From Candidatus Colimorpha onthohippi (GTDB lineage: Bacteria; Bacteroidota; Bacteroidia; Bacteroidales; P3): a DNA stretch of 10,102 bases. The position numbers were made by a program, and so were the translations under genes. The notes under the pieces are model-generated. The model was given only the letters and a program-made list of their open reading frames with translations, ran no database searches and had not been told where the DNA came from. This document shows, one piece after another, positions 1 through 7,053 of the stretch (position 1 is the stretch's first letter; each line of letters begins with the position of its first letter). The DNA lies in contig JAGHVA010000120.1 in NCBI GenBank assembly GCA_018064565.1, forward strand, positions 1 through 10,102. The letters are read 5' to 3'.

Positions 1-1
1 A

Positions 2-16
2 GTGAGCAGTGCTCAC
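2..16. other. 15-bp perfect palindrome at window edge
   Basis: GTGAGCA-G-TGCTCAC is a perfect inverted repeat around a central G. It could be the tail of a terminator for a gene left of the window, or a protein-binding site. No T-run follows and the upstream context is missing, so its role stays open. Confidence 0.3.
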
Positions 17-65
17 AAAACAATCCCTCTGGAATGTCTGTGATGGCGGTATGAGAAAAATAGCG

Positions 66-73
66 TATATTTG
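66..73 (+). promoter_or_regulatory. Candidate -7 promoter element for pyrK-pyrD
   Basis: TATATTTG matches the Bacteroidota -7 consensus TAnnTTTG. No clear TTTG -33 element is seen about 20 bp upstream, so this is a half match only. If used, transcription would start near position 80 and the heptamer repeat would lie inside a leader of about 150 nt. Confidence 0.45.
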
Positions 74-90
74 CAAATCATATCAAGGCA

Positions 91-174
91 AGGGGTGAAG
101 GGCAAGAGTCGAGGGGTGAAGGTTGAGGGGCAAGGGGCGAAGGTTGAGGGGCGAGAGGCAAGGTGCAAGGGGTT
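91..174 (+). repeat. Degenerate 7-bp tandem repeat (about 12 units), G-rich
   Basis: The sequence can be cut into twelve consecutive 7-mers: AGGGGTG, AAGGGCA, AGAGTCG, AGGGGTG, AAGGTTG, AGGGGCA, AGGGGCG, AAGGTTG, AGGGGCG, AGAGGCA, AGGTGCA, AGGGGTT. The rough consensus is AGGGGYR. The + strand carries many GGG/GGGG runs with short spacers, so a G-quadruplex in DNA or leader RNA is possible. It is noncoding and lies between the candidate promoter and pyrK. Copy number of such an array could vary between strains. Confidence 0.8.
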
Positions 175-228
175 GAAAGATTACATTTGATGACTGAAAA
201 CAACCATAATTTTAGTTAGACATTTATT

Positions 229-990
229 ATGAAGCAGGTTATTGATTTCACGATAGTCTCCCGGGTACAGATGGGCACGCATTTTTTTGCGTTAACCATA
301 CAGCACCCTGGCAAGATGGAACCTATTCTCCCAGGTCAGTTTGTCGAAGTAGCTGTGCGTGGCACGAGAGAGGTAATGTTACGCAGGCCTATTTCGATAC
401 ACGATGTTGATGCCGAAAAGAATCAGCTGACGCTTGTAATACAGGTAGTAGGCAAAGGCACACAACAATTGTCAATGTTAAAGGAGGGAGATACTCTAAA
501 TTTGGTATATCCCTTAGGTCATGGATTTGGTGTCATAGGAGAGCATCCGTTGCTTGTAGGCGGTGGCGCAGGCATTGCACCGCTGCTCTATTTGGGTAAA
601 TGCTATCAGCTGCGAGGTGTTAGACCTACGTTTTTGTTAGGCGGTCGGTCGGCTGAGTTGGTGTTTGCCACCCAATCGTTTGAGACCATTGGAGACTTAC
701 TGGTTGCTACTGACGACGGAAGCCTTGGTTATCATGGATTGGTAACTGAGCATCCGCAATTCATGGACAGATACGACCATATATGTGCTTGCGGTCCAAC
801 TCCAATGATGCGTGCTGTGGCTCGCAGCGCACGCGAACGCGGAATAGGTTGCGAGGTTTCGCTTGAAAACATGATGGCTTGTGGCATTGGTGCTTGCTTA
901 TGCTGTGTAACACCCACTGATAAAGGCAATCTATGCGTGTGCAAAGAAGGTCCCGTATTTGATGCCACAATGGTAAAATCCATGCAATAA
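229..990 (+). CDS. pyrK: Dihydroorotate dehydrogenase B, electron-transfer subunit
   Basis: This cytoplasmic subunit passes electrons from the FMN of class 1B dihydroorotate dehydrogenase to NAD+ through FAD and a [2Fe-2S] cluster, in de novo pyrimidine synthesis. At 253 aa it has the usual family length. The N-terminal part is a ferredoxin-reductase-like FAD barrel with RRPISI at about 52-57. The NAD-binding part has GGGAGIAPLL at 111-120 and CGPTPMM at 188-194. The C-terminal cluster loop has Cys218, Cys223, Cys226 and Cys238 (C-x4-C-x2-C-x11-C), the last within VCKEGPVF. The ATG at 229 gives a full N-terminus. No Shine-Dalgarno is seen, as is normal for the phylum. pyrD follows after a 71-bp gap on the same strand, matching the known PyrK-PyrD partnership. 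Confidence 0.95.
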   Translation: MKQVIDFTIVSRVQMGTHFFALTIQHPGKMEPILPGQFVEVAVRGTREVMLRRPISIHDVDAEKNQLTLVIQVVGKGTQQLSMLKEGDTLNLVYPLGHGFGVIGEHPLLVGGGAGIAPLLYLGKCYQLRGVRPTFLLGGRSAELVFATQSFETIGDLLVATDDGSLGYHGLVTEHPQFMDRYDHICACGPTPMMRAVARSARERGIGCEVSLENMMACGIGACLCCVTPTDKGNLCVCKEGPVFDATMVKSMQ

Positions 991-1061
991 GCAAGCGATT
1001 TGTATGATGCAGGCATCGTGAAATACAACAATCAGAAATACCATCGTAAAACAGAAAAAAG

Positions 1062-1964
1062 ATGATACTACAGACAAAGATACATAATTTAACACTAAAA
1101 AATCCCGTAATGACTGCCTCTGGGACCTTTGGTTATGGCGAAGAATTTGCTGATTTTGTTGACCTTTCTCGTTTGGGCGGCATTGTTGTAAAAGGGACTA
1201 CTGGCGAACGCCGTCAAGGCAACGACTACCCGCGAATGGCAGAGACGCCCAGCGGCATGCTGAATGCTGTGGGGCTTCAGAATGTGGGGGTAACTACCTT
1301 TGCCAAAGAGGTATATCCACGCATTAAGGATATTGACACCAATATTATTGTCAACGTAAGCGGTAGTAGCATAGAGGAGTATTGCGAGGTGGCATCGCAG
1401 ATAGATAGGTTGGATAATATTCCAGCCATAGAGTTAAATATCAGTTGTCCAAACGTAAAGAAAGGAGGCATGGGGTTTGGAACCAATCCTGATATGGCAT
1501 CGCAGGTAGTGCGAGCTGTGCGCGATGTATATCATAAGACACTGATAGTAAAGTTAACTCCCAACGTTACCAACGTGGCAGAGATAGCCAAAGCTGTTGA
1601 GGGGGCTGGAGCCGACAGTGTATCGCTTATCAATACTATGCTGGGTATGGCCGTTGATGTAGAGCGGCAACGCCCCTACTTGAGTACGATTACAGGAGGG
1701 TTGAGCGGCCCATGCGTAAAGCCTGTAGCGGTGCGTATGGTATGGCAGGTAGCACATGCAGTTCAAATACCTGTGATAGGATTGGGCGGCATTACAACTG
1801 CGGCTGATGCACTTGAGTTTTTGATGGTTGGAGCCAAAGCCATCGAAGTAGGTACAGCCAATTTTATAGATCCCTCCGTAACCACAAAGATTATCGATGG
1901 ACTGGAGGAATATTGCCAGCGACATGGGGTAACGGATATCAATGATATTATCGGGATTATCTGA
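1062..1964 (+). CDS. pyrD: Dihydroorotate dehydrogenase (NAD+), class 1B catalytic subunit
   Basis: It oxidises dihydroorotate to orotate using FMN, the fourth step of UMP synthesis, in the cytoplasm as a PyrD2-PyrK2 complex. The 300-aa TIM-barrel protein is full length. Visible motifs are TASGTFGYG (18-26), VKGTT (43-47), the substrate loop NAVGLQNVG (68-76), and LNISCPN (125-131), whose Cys129 is the active-site base expected in class 1 enzymes (class 2 has Ser). Lys164 in IVKLTPN and the phosphate-binding segments VIGLGGI (238-244) and IEVGTANF (261-268) also fit. Pairing with pyrK supports type 1B rather than 1A. A 71-bp gap separates it from pyrK, and no promoter motif is obvious in it, so the genes are probably co-transcribed. 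Confidence 0.96.
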   Translation: MILQTKIHNLTLKNPVMTASGTFGYGEEFADFVDLSRLGGIVVKGTTGERRQGNDYPRMAETPSGMLNAVGLQNVGVTTFAKEVYPRIKDIDTNIIVNVSGSSIEEYCEVASQIDRLDNIPAIELNISCPNVKKGGMGFGTNPDMASQVVRAVRDVYHKTLIVKLTPNVTNVAEIAKAVEGAGADSVSLINTMLGMAVDVERQRPYLSTITGGLSGPCVKPVAVRMVWQVAHAVQIPVIGLGGITTAADALEFLMVGAKAIEVGTANFIDPSVTTKIIDGLEEYCQRHGVTDINDIIGII

Positions 1965-2065
1965 ATTTGACAGGCAGCGAACGGCTTCACTTACCGTAAG
2001 GGAGTGGAGCATTACACACCATTAAGCCAACTTAAGGCAAACGATATAGATTGGTGGAAAAGAAG

Positions 2066-2081
2066 ACAAGCCGTAGCTTGT
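2066..2081. other. Small hairpin downstream of pyrD
   Basis: ACAAGC-CGTA-GCTTGT forms a perfect 6-bp stem with a 4-nt loop about 100 bp after the pyrD stop. No T-run follows, so a terminator role is weak. The rest of 1965-2110 shows no gene I can support. Confidence 0.35.
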
Positions 2082-2110
2082 TGCTTTGCAACGCTGTTTC
2101 GATGTTTTTG

Positions 2111-2292
2111 TGGAGAGATGCTTATAATGCCACTCTGCCGGGACAGCGTGGCACAAAACAACCCTTCTATAACCCGCCTTTTCCAGCTGGCAGCGCTTTG
2201 GTGGAGAGATGCTTATAATGCCACTCTGCCGAGACAGCGTGGCACAAAACACCCCTTCTATAACCCGCCTTTTCCAGCTGGCAGCGTTTTGA
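2111..2292. repeat. Two tandem 91-bp direct repeats between pyrD and metG
   Basis: Copy 1 is 2111-2201 and copy 2 is 2202-2292. They differ at only about four positions (CCGGGA/CCGAGA, CAACCC/CACCCC, GCGCTTT/GCGTTTT, final GG/GA). Each unit begins TGGAGAGATGCTTATAATGC. Each contains an inverted pair GCCAC..CTG / CAG..GTGGC (2129-2152 in copy 1), which folds with one internal mismatch, and a CCAGCTGG palindrome near the 3' end. The flanks carry shorter echoes of the unit: GCAACGCTG before it and TGGAGATAGC after it. Open frames across it on both strands look fortuitous. It resembles an intergenic interspersed repeat, not a gene. Confidence 0.85.
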
Positions 2293-2318
2293 TGGAGATA
2301 GCGATGCAACATACATAA

Positions 2319-2355
2319 AGACGTGGCATGCCATGAGATGCGACATGCCACGTCT
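2319..2355. terminator. Stem-loop between convergent pyrD and metG
   Basis: AGACGTGGCATG (2319-2330) pairs perfectly with CATGCCACGTCT (2344-2355), giving a 12-bp stem with a 13-nt loop. It lies 34 bp beyond the metG stop on the minus strand and about 350 bp beyond pyrD. Neither side has a strong T-tract (CTTTATG on the minus side, CTATATTG on the plus side). A shared bidirectional terminator or 3'-end stabiliser is the most likely role. Confidence 0.65.
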
Positions 2356-2389
2356 CTATATTGAAAACGTGGGGATTACCTACGATAGC

Positions 2390-4468
2390 TTATCCTATAT
2401 TGCAGCCATTGGTAACCAACTGCGATGGGCTGATTAATACCAATCTTCCGTCTTTATCCTCGGCGCTCAATATCATACCCTGACTTTCTACCCCTTTGAG
2501 TTTGCGTGGAGCGAAGTTGGCGATAAAGCATACCTGTTTGCCAACCAAAGCAGCAGGATCGGTATAGTATTTGGCAATACCACTGACGATAGTGCGGCAA
2601 CCCATACCGTCATCTATCTTGAATTGCAGCAGTTTGTCGGCCTTCGGCACTTTGGAACATTCCAACACAGTACCTACGCGGATATCCACCTTGCCAAAAT
2701 CATCGAACGCCACTTCAGGTTTCACGTTTTTGGGCTGCCACGAGGTTTCTTCGTTCTGCTTTTTGATAGTTGCCAGCCTCTGCATCTGAGCGTCGATGAC
2801 GCTGTCTTCGATTTTTTCGAACAGCAGTTCGGGAGCTTGTAGCGCATGACCCACGCACAACAATGTGGTGCTACCCGCCTGTCGCCATGCAGGAGTAGCG
2901 CTGCTGGTCGAAATGGTCAAATCCAACATACGCTTCATCTTATCTGCACTGAACGGCATAAAGGGTTCGCTGAGTACAGCCAGATTGGCACATATCTGCA
3001 ACGATAGGTTCAAGACAGCAGCTGTACGATTTGCATCAGTCTTAAATAGTTTCCATGGCTCGGTATCGGTAAGGTATTTGTTGCCCAACCTTGCCAAATT
3101 CATCAGTTCTGCCAAAGCCTCACGGAAACGATAGCACTCGATAGCACGACCTATACGTTCGGGATAGGTAGCCAACTCAGCAATAGTTTGACGGTCGATG
3201 TCGGTATAGGTATGACTATTAACCTGAGGCACTTTGCCTTCAAAAAACTTATGCGTCAGCACCAGCGTCCGGTTGACGAAATTGCCCAGAATGGCAACCA
3301 GCTCGCTATTGTTTTTGAGTTGGAAGTCATGCCATGTAAAATCGTTGTCTTTGGTTTCTGGTGCATTAGCACAAAGCATATAGCGCAAAACATCTTGTTT
3401 GCCGGGGAAGTCTGTCAAGTATTCATGCAACCACACTGCCCAATTGCGGGAGGTACTAATCTTGTCGCCTTCGAGGTTTAGAAATTCGTTGGCAGGTACA
3501 TTAGCAGGCAGGATATAGCTGCCTTCGGCCTTGAGCATAGCGGGGAAGACGATACAGTGAAACACGATATTGTCTTTGCCAATAAAATGCACAAGCTTTG
3601 TGTCGCTATCTTTCCACCATTTCTCCCAATCGCCACCACAATGCTGTTGTGTAAAACTGATGTAACCGATAGGAGCATCGAACCACACATACAATACTTT
3701 GCCGTTGGCACCTTCAACAGGGACTTTGACGCCCCAATCAAGGTCGCGCGTTACAGCGCGAGGCTGTAAGCCTGCATCGAGCCACGACTTACACTGACCA
3801 TACACGTTGCTTTTCCAATCTTCCTTATGTCCATCAAGAATCCATTGGCGGAGCCACTCCTCATATTGTTCGAGAGGCAGATACCAATGTTTTGTTTCAC
3901 GCATCTCTGGTTTTGCACCACTGATGGTTGACTTGGGGTTGATGAGGTCGGTGGCAGCCAAACTGGTACCACATGCCTCACATTGGTCGCCATAGGCATG
4001 ATCATTGCCGCAATGGGGGCAGGTGCCAGTGATGTAGCGGTCCGCCAAAAATTGGTTAGCCTCAGGATCATAGTACTGCTGAGATGAGCGCTCAACGAAC
4101 TTGCCCTGTTCGTACAATTTTCTAAAAAAGGCGGCAGAATTCTGGTGGTGCTCGCTGCTTGACGTACGGGAGTAGATGTCGAACGAGATGCCAAAATCAG
4201 CCATAGATTGCTTGATAATGGCATGATAGCGATCTACGATATCTTGAGGAGAGCAACCCTCTTTGCGGGCTTTGATTGTAATCGGGACACCATGTTCGTC
4301 GCTACCGCCAATAAAGAGGACATCCTCGCCAGATAGGCGCAGGTAGCGGGCATAGATATCGGCTGGGACATATACACCAGCAAGGTGGCCAATATGCACT
4401 GGACCGTTGGTATAAGGCAGTGCAGAAGTAATAGTATAGCGTTTTACGCCTTTATCCGTATAAGTCAT
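2390..4468 (-). CDS. metG: Methionine-tRNA ligase (with C-terminal tRNA-binding domain)
   Basis: This class I aminoacyl-tRNA synthetase charges tRNA-Met and initiator tRNA in the cytoplasm. The 692-aa protein is complete. The Rossmann fold starts near residue 10, with the HIGH signature H25-I-G-H28 inside NGPVHIGHLAG. The zinc knuckle has four cysteines, Cys150, Cys153, Cys163 and Cys166 (CPHC...CEAC). The KMSKS loop appears as K336-I-S-T-S340, a variant in this enzyme family. The anticodon-binding helical domain spans about 375-560. A linker leads to an EMAPII/Trbp111-like OB-fold domain at about 587-692 (FGKVDIRVGTVLECSKVPKA, then RKLKGVESQGMILSA), which helps dimerisation and tRNA binding. 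The DUF5606 gene lies 25 bp upstream on the same strand. Confidence 0.97.
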   Translation of the reverse strand: MTYTDKGVKRYTITSALPYTNGPVHIGHLAGVYVPADIYARYLRLSGEDVLFIGGSDEHGVPITIKARKEGCSPQDIVDRYHAIIKQSMADFGISFDIYSRTSSSEHHQNSAAFFRKLYEQGKFVERSSQQYYDPEANQFLADRYITGTCPHCGNDHAYGDQCEACGTSLAATDLINPKSTISGAKPEMRETKHWYLPLEQYEEWLRQWILDGHKEDWKSNVYGQCKSWLDAGLQPRAVTRDLDWGVKVPVEGANGKVLYVWFDAPIGYISFTQQHCGGDWEKWWKDSDTKLVHFIGKDNIVFHCIVFPAMLKAEGSYILPANVPANEFLNLEGDKISTSRNWAVWLHEYLTDFPGKQDVLRYMLCANAPETKDNDFTWHDFQLKNNSELVAILGNFVNRTLVLTHKFFEGKVPQVNSHTYTDIDRQTIAELATYPERIGRAIECYRFREALAELMNLARLGNKYLTDTEPWKLFKTDANRTAAVLNLSLQICANLAVLSEPFMPFSADKMKRMLDLTISTSSATPAWRQAGSTTLLCVGHALQAPELLFEKIEDSVIDAQMQRLATIKKQNEETSWQPKNVKPEVAFDDFGKVDIRVGTVLECSKVPKADKLLQFKIDDGMGCRTIVSGIAKYYTDPAALVGKQVCFIANFAPRKLKGVESQGMILSAEDKDGRLVLISPSQLVTNGCNIG

Positions 4469-4493
4469 CTAAATACAACGTGCTTGAGTGAGA

Positions 4494-4916
4494 TTACTCA
4501 TTATTTGACTCGGTCTCAGACGGTTCGTCCTCGACCAATTTACCTGCTGCCAAGAGGATGTTGTACCAAGAGAAGACCTTACGGACATCACTGGCATGCA
4601 CCCGATCCTTGTCGTAATTGGGCAATACGGTGCCGAACAGTTCGAACAGCTCAGAGTTTTCTGCCTTTTTGGGATCAAAACTTACAGGCTGCGCTTGTAA
4701 ATGGTCGTATATTTTTTGGAACACATCGCTGAGCAAGATGTCATCCTCGATGGTAAAGATACGGATTTCGCCAAGAGAGCTGATACGGTCGTTTTTGAAT
4801 ACAGGGCTTTTGAGATTGGTTTCAAGGTTCCTCACAATGGCACCACTTTTGGTTTGTGATACCAACTCGCTTAACCCAGACTTACCTGAAATCACAAGAA
4901 TGTTAGATAGTTTCAT
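4494..4916 (-). CDS. DUF5606 family protein
   Basis: This 140-aa soluble protein has no signal peptide or membrane segment. It fits the Bacteroidota family DUF5606. Family-like segments are the N-terminal ILVISGKSGLSELVSQTKSG (6-25), a middle EIRIFTIEDDILLSDVFQKI (50-69), and VLPNYDKDRVHASDVRKVFS (97-116) followed by WYNILLA. The C-terminus is acidic and probably disordered (EDEPSETESNNE). No enzymatic motif is visible and I do not know its function. It ends 25 bp before metG on the same strand, so the two are probably co-transcribed, which hints at a link to translation or a housekeeping role. The ATG at 4916 gives the expected family N-terminus. No TAnnTTTG element was found upstream on the minus strand. 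Confidence 0.85.
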   Translation of the reverse strand: MKLSNILVISGKSGLSELVSQTKSGAIVRNLETNLKSPVFKNDRISSLGEIRIFTIEDDILLSDVFQKIYDHLQAQPVSFDPKKAENSELFELFGTVLPNYDKDRVHASDVRKVFSWYNILLAAGKLVEDEPSETESNNE

Positions 4917-5259
4917 AATATAGTTATAGTTTACGAAAAACGGTTATTCAGAATCGAATGATACCATAGTGCAATAGCACATACACGATACTTATTAACG
5001 GAGGTGAGTTTTTTTTATTGTGTTTTTTTGATAGACAAACTCATACCGCAAGTGCATTAAAGCACTGAAGAGATAACGAAGGAGATACATTTGCATGCGT
5101 GGTTGCATTTTCTCTTTAGTTGGAAAGAAATTGCAGCTCCATCGCCTATTCAACAAGAAACATATCGTATATTTGCATCCGTTTAATATAGTCAACAAAG
5201 TTGCAGGTGCAACATGAATTCAGCAACACAAGCTTTTTTATGAATTTCATACTTCCAAC
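4917..5259. other. Divergent intergenic region between DUF5606 gene and hipB
   Basis: AT-rich noncoding DNA. On the + strand it holds two TAnnTTTG elements, TACATTTG (5086-5093) and TATATTTG (5168-5175), and the short inverted repeats GTGC-ATTAAA-GCAC near 5052 and GTTGCA-GG-TGCAAC near 5200. No clear -33 TTTG pairs with either element. It should also contain the minus-strand promoter for the DUF5606-metG unit, but I see no convincing match. A 67-codon minus-strand frame here has no recognisable features. Confidence 0.5.
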
Positions 5260-5316
5260 ATGTCAATATTGAATTATTTTGTGTATATTTGCAACGCAAA
5301 ATATCAATATTGACAT
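5260..5316. promoter_or_regulatory. hipBA promoter with paired operator-like palindromes
   Basis: ATGTCAATATTGA (5260-5272) and TCAATATTGACAT (5304-5316) are exact inverted copies of 13 bp. Each contains the self-complementary decamer TCAATATTGA (5263-5272 and 5304-5313). The decamer centres are 41 bp apart, close to four helical turns, so both face the same side of the DNA. Between them lies TATATTTG (5284-5291), a good -7 element, within a second small inverted repeat TTTGC-AAC-GCAAA (5288-5300). The second palindrome ends just before the hipB start codon. HipB-type antitoxins are known to repress their own operon, so these are likely its binding sites. Confidence 0.75.
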
Positions 5317-5318
5317 AT

Positions 5319-5669
5319 ATGGAAAATATCTACATGCTTTCTGATACAGAAATAATCAACAAGATTTCTGCAAAGATAAAAGCACTTCGACTAAAGCAAA
5401 ACATCTCTCGACAAGAGATGGCAGAGAGTTCTGGAGTATCCATATCTTCCATTGCTCGTATGGAAGACGGTGAGATAAAATCTTTTGAATCATTCCTTCG
5501 CATCATACGTTTTTTAGGTAAGATTGAGATACTGATACCACTGCTGCAAGAGGAGGAGATAAGTCCTAATGAATACTACAAGATGGTGCAATCAGTACGG
5601 AAGAAACAACGTAAACGTGCGTCAAGGGGCAACAACAATAAAAACGAACAGGAGGCTTCTAAATGGTAG
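5319..5669 (+). CDS. hipB: HipB-like antitoxin, XRE-family DNA-binding protein
   Basis: This 116-aa protein contains one helix-turn-helix domain of the Cro/C1 (HTH_3) type at about residues 15-75, with recognition segment SRQEMAESSGVSISSIARME (30-49). The tail is basic and Asn/Lys-rich (RKKQRKRASRGNNNKN, 94-109), perhaps contacting DNA or the toxin. It is expected to neutralise HipA and repress the shared promoter. The open frame extends to a TTG at 5289, but that codon sits inside the -7 element, so ATG 5319 is preferred; ATG 5334 (MLSDTEI) is also possible. Its stop overlaps the hipA start by 7 bp. The palindromic sites just upstream support autoregulation. Confidence 0.85.
   Translation: MENIYMLSDTEIINKISAKIKALRLKQNISRQEMAESSGVSISSIARMEDGEIKSFESFLRIIRFLGKIEILIPLLQEEEISPNEYYKMVQSVRKKQRKRASRGNNNKNEQEASKW
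5650..5655 (+). promoter_or_regulatory. Strong Shine-Dalgarno for hipA
   Basis: AGGAGG lies 7 nt before the hipA ATG at 5663, inside the last codons of hipB. It is a near-perfect anti-16S match, unlike the other genes here, which start after A/T-rich leaders. It fixes the hipA start and suggests translation of the toxin that does not rely wholly on coupling. Confidence 0.75.
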
Positions 5670-6946
5670 ATGTAGCACAAGTAAGAATGTTTGGTAAAAC
5701 CGTAGGAGCAGTGCGTTGGGACCCTCAATATGGGATTGCACGTTTTGAGTATGACGACGAGTTCGTAAAAAGCGGGATACAGCCTTCTCCTATCTTAATG
5801 CCCACAAAAGAAGGAAGAATATACAGTTTTGGGGAGTTGAGCCATGAAACATTCAAGGGACTTCCTGGAATGTTGGCCGACTCGCTACCAGATACTTATG
5901 GTCGTGCATTGTTCGACAAATGGCTGGCTTTAACAGGCAGGACGAGTGGCAATGCCATTGAATCACTATGTTTCATGGGTAAGCGATGCATGGGGGCTTT
6001 GGAATTTGAACCTGCAATAGAGGGGGCGTTCAATTCTCCGCAGCGTATCCAGTTGGATAACCTTGTTGCCGTTGCACGAGAGGCTTTGACCCAAAAGAAT
6101 AGTTTCCTGACAAATCTTGAAGATGACAAGAAAACAGCTATAGCAGAAATACTGCGTCTTGGAACCTCAGCAGGCGGACAAAGAGCAAAAGCGATCATCG
6201 CCTACAACAAGAAGACTGGAGAAGTCCGCTCAGGACAGGTTGAAGCACCAGAAGGGTTCGACTATTATCTTATAAAACTTGATGGTGTATCAGCAACAGC
6301 AGGATTCAGGGAAACAGAGAATTACGGACGCTTGGAGTATTCGTTTGCCAAATTAGTCAGAACTTGTGGGATCGAGATGACTGAATGTTCCCTTATTGAG
6401 GAAAATGGAAGAGCTCACTTCCTTACCAAACGCTTTGATCGAGTCAACGGCGAGAAAGTTCACATGCAAACTCTTTGTGGTATAGCACATTACGACTATC
6501 GTCTGCTTCGAGCATATTCGTACGAACAGGCATTCAGCGTTATGAGAGGTTTACGACTGACATATCGAGAGGCGCAGGAGATGTTCCGCCGAGTTACATT
6601 CAATGTTGTTGTAAGAAACCAGGATGACCACACAAAGAATATTTCATTCTTGATGGACAAGCAGGGCAAATGGCGTCTGTCGCCAGCATACGATATGGGT
6701 TATGCTTACAATCCCACAGGGACATGGACTTCTGCACACCAGATGTCTGTAAACGGAAAGTTCGATAATATAACCCGTAATGACCTGCTGGAACTTGGTG
6801 CTCGAAATAATATCCGCGATGCGTCACATATCATAGATGAAGTATGTGATGCATGCGCAACATGGGCATCTATCGCCAAGGAGTGTGATGTACCACAAAA
6901 TATGATAGAAAAGATTTTGCCCAATATGCAACTGCACATCTCGTAA
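5663..6946 (+). CDS. hipA: HipA family Ser/Thr kinase toxin
   Basis: This 427-aa cytoplasmic kinase belongs to the HipA family. Escherichia coli HipA phosphorylates glutamyl-tRNA synthetase; the target here is unknown. Residues 1-120 form the HipA N-terminal subdomain (ending KRCMGALEFEP), and about 155-400 form the kinase-like core. Visible sites are the glycine loop GTSAGGQRAKA (167-177), the probable ATP lysine Lys205 in YLIKLD, the segment LTKRFDR (254-260), the catalytic loop RNQDDHTKN (318-326) with Asp321 in the position of E. coli Asp309, and the metal-binding Asp344 in SPAYDMGY. All key residues are present, so it looks active. In the loop, Thr168 followed by Ser169 sits where E. coli has Ser150-Val151. 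It overlaps hipB by 7 bp, as expected for a toxin-antitoxin pair. Confidence 0.92.
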   Translation: MVDVAQVRMFGKTVGAVRWDPQYGIARFEYDDEFVKSGIQPSPILMPTKEGRIYSFGELSHETFKGLPGMLADSLPDTYGRALFDKWLALTGRTSGNAIESLCFMGKRCMGALEFEPAIEGAFNSPQRIQLDNLVAVAREALTQKNSFLTNLEDDKKTAIAEILRLGTSAGGQRAKAIIAYNKKTGEVRSGQVEAPEGFDYYLIKLDGVSATAGFRETENYGRLEYSFAKLVRTCGIEMTECSLIEENGRAHFLTKRFDRVNGEKVHMQTLCGIAHYDYRLLRAYSYEQAFSVMRGLRLTYREAQEMFRRVTFNVVVRNQDDHTKNISFLMDKQGKWRLSPAYDMGYAYNPTGTWTSAHQMSVNGKFDNITRNDLLELGARNNIRDASHIIDEVCDACATWASIAKECDVPQNMIEKILPNMQLHIS

Positions 6947-6998
6947 CGTAAAATAAAGACGTAGCCGCTGACGTGGAGGACGTTTCTAACAGGCATTG

Positions 6999-7032
6999 AC
7001 GCTCATGATAACGTTGAAGGTTATGTGAGCGT
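6999..7032 (+). terminator. Hairpin downstream of hipA (no T-tract)
   Basis: ACGCTCA (6999-7005) pairs with TGAGCGT (7026-7032), and ATAAC (7008-7012) with GTTAT (7020-7024), with a 7-nt loop and a small interruption. It lies about 50 bp after the hipA stop. The stem is strong but no T-run follows, so this may be a 3'-end stabiliser rather than a classical terminator. Confidence 0.5.
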
Positions 7033-7053
7033 GAGCCATGCCAACTCATTTCT

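Noticed and set aside
2111..2292. CRISPR array
   Set aside because: There are only two copies of a 91-bp unit with no spacers between them and no cas genes nearby.
2004..2351. Frames of 104 and 109 codons on both strands across the 91-bp repeats
   Set aside because: They run through a noncoding tandem repeat, the + strand one begins at a GTG without context, and the two products simply repeat the unit. They probably are not genes.
4995..5198. 67-codon minus-strand frame between the DUF5606 gene and hipB
   Set aside because: No ribosome-binding context, no domain-like pattern, and it overlaps two + strand promoter-like elements.
5214..5243. Nine-residue leader-peptide-like frame upstream of hipB
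   Set aside because: A 10-codon ATG-to-TGA frame occurs easily by chance. It has no regulatory codon run and lies upstream of the most probable transcription start.
5289..5318. TTG start giving hipB ten extra residues
   Set aside because: The TTG lies inside the TATATTTG element, so it would be at or before the transcription start. ATG 5319 or 5334 fits better.
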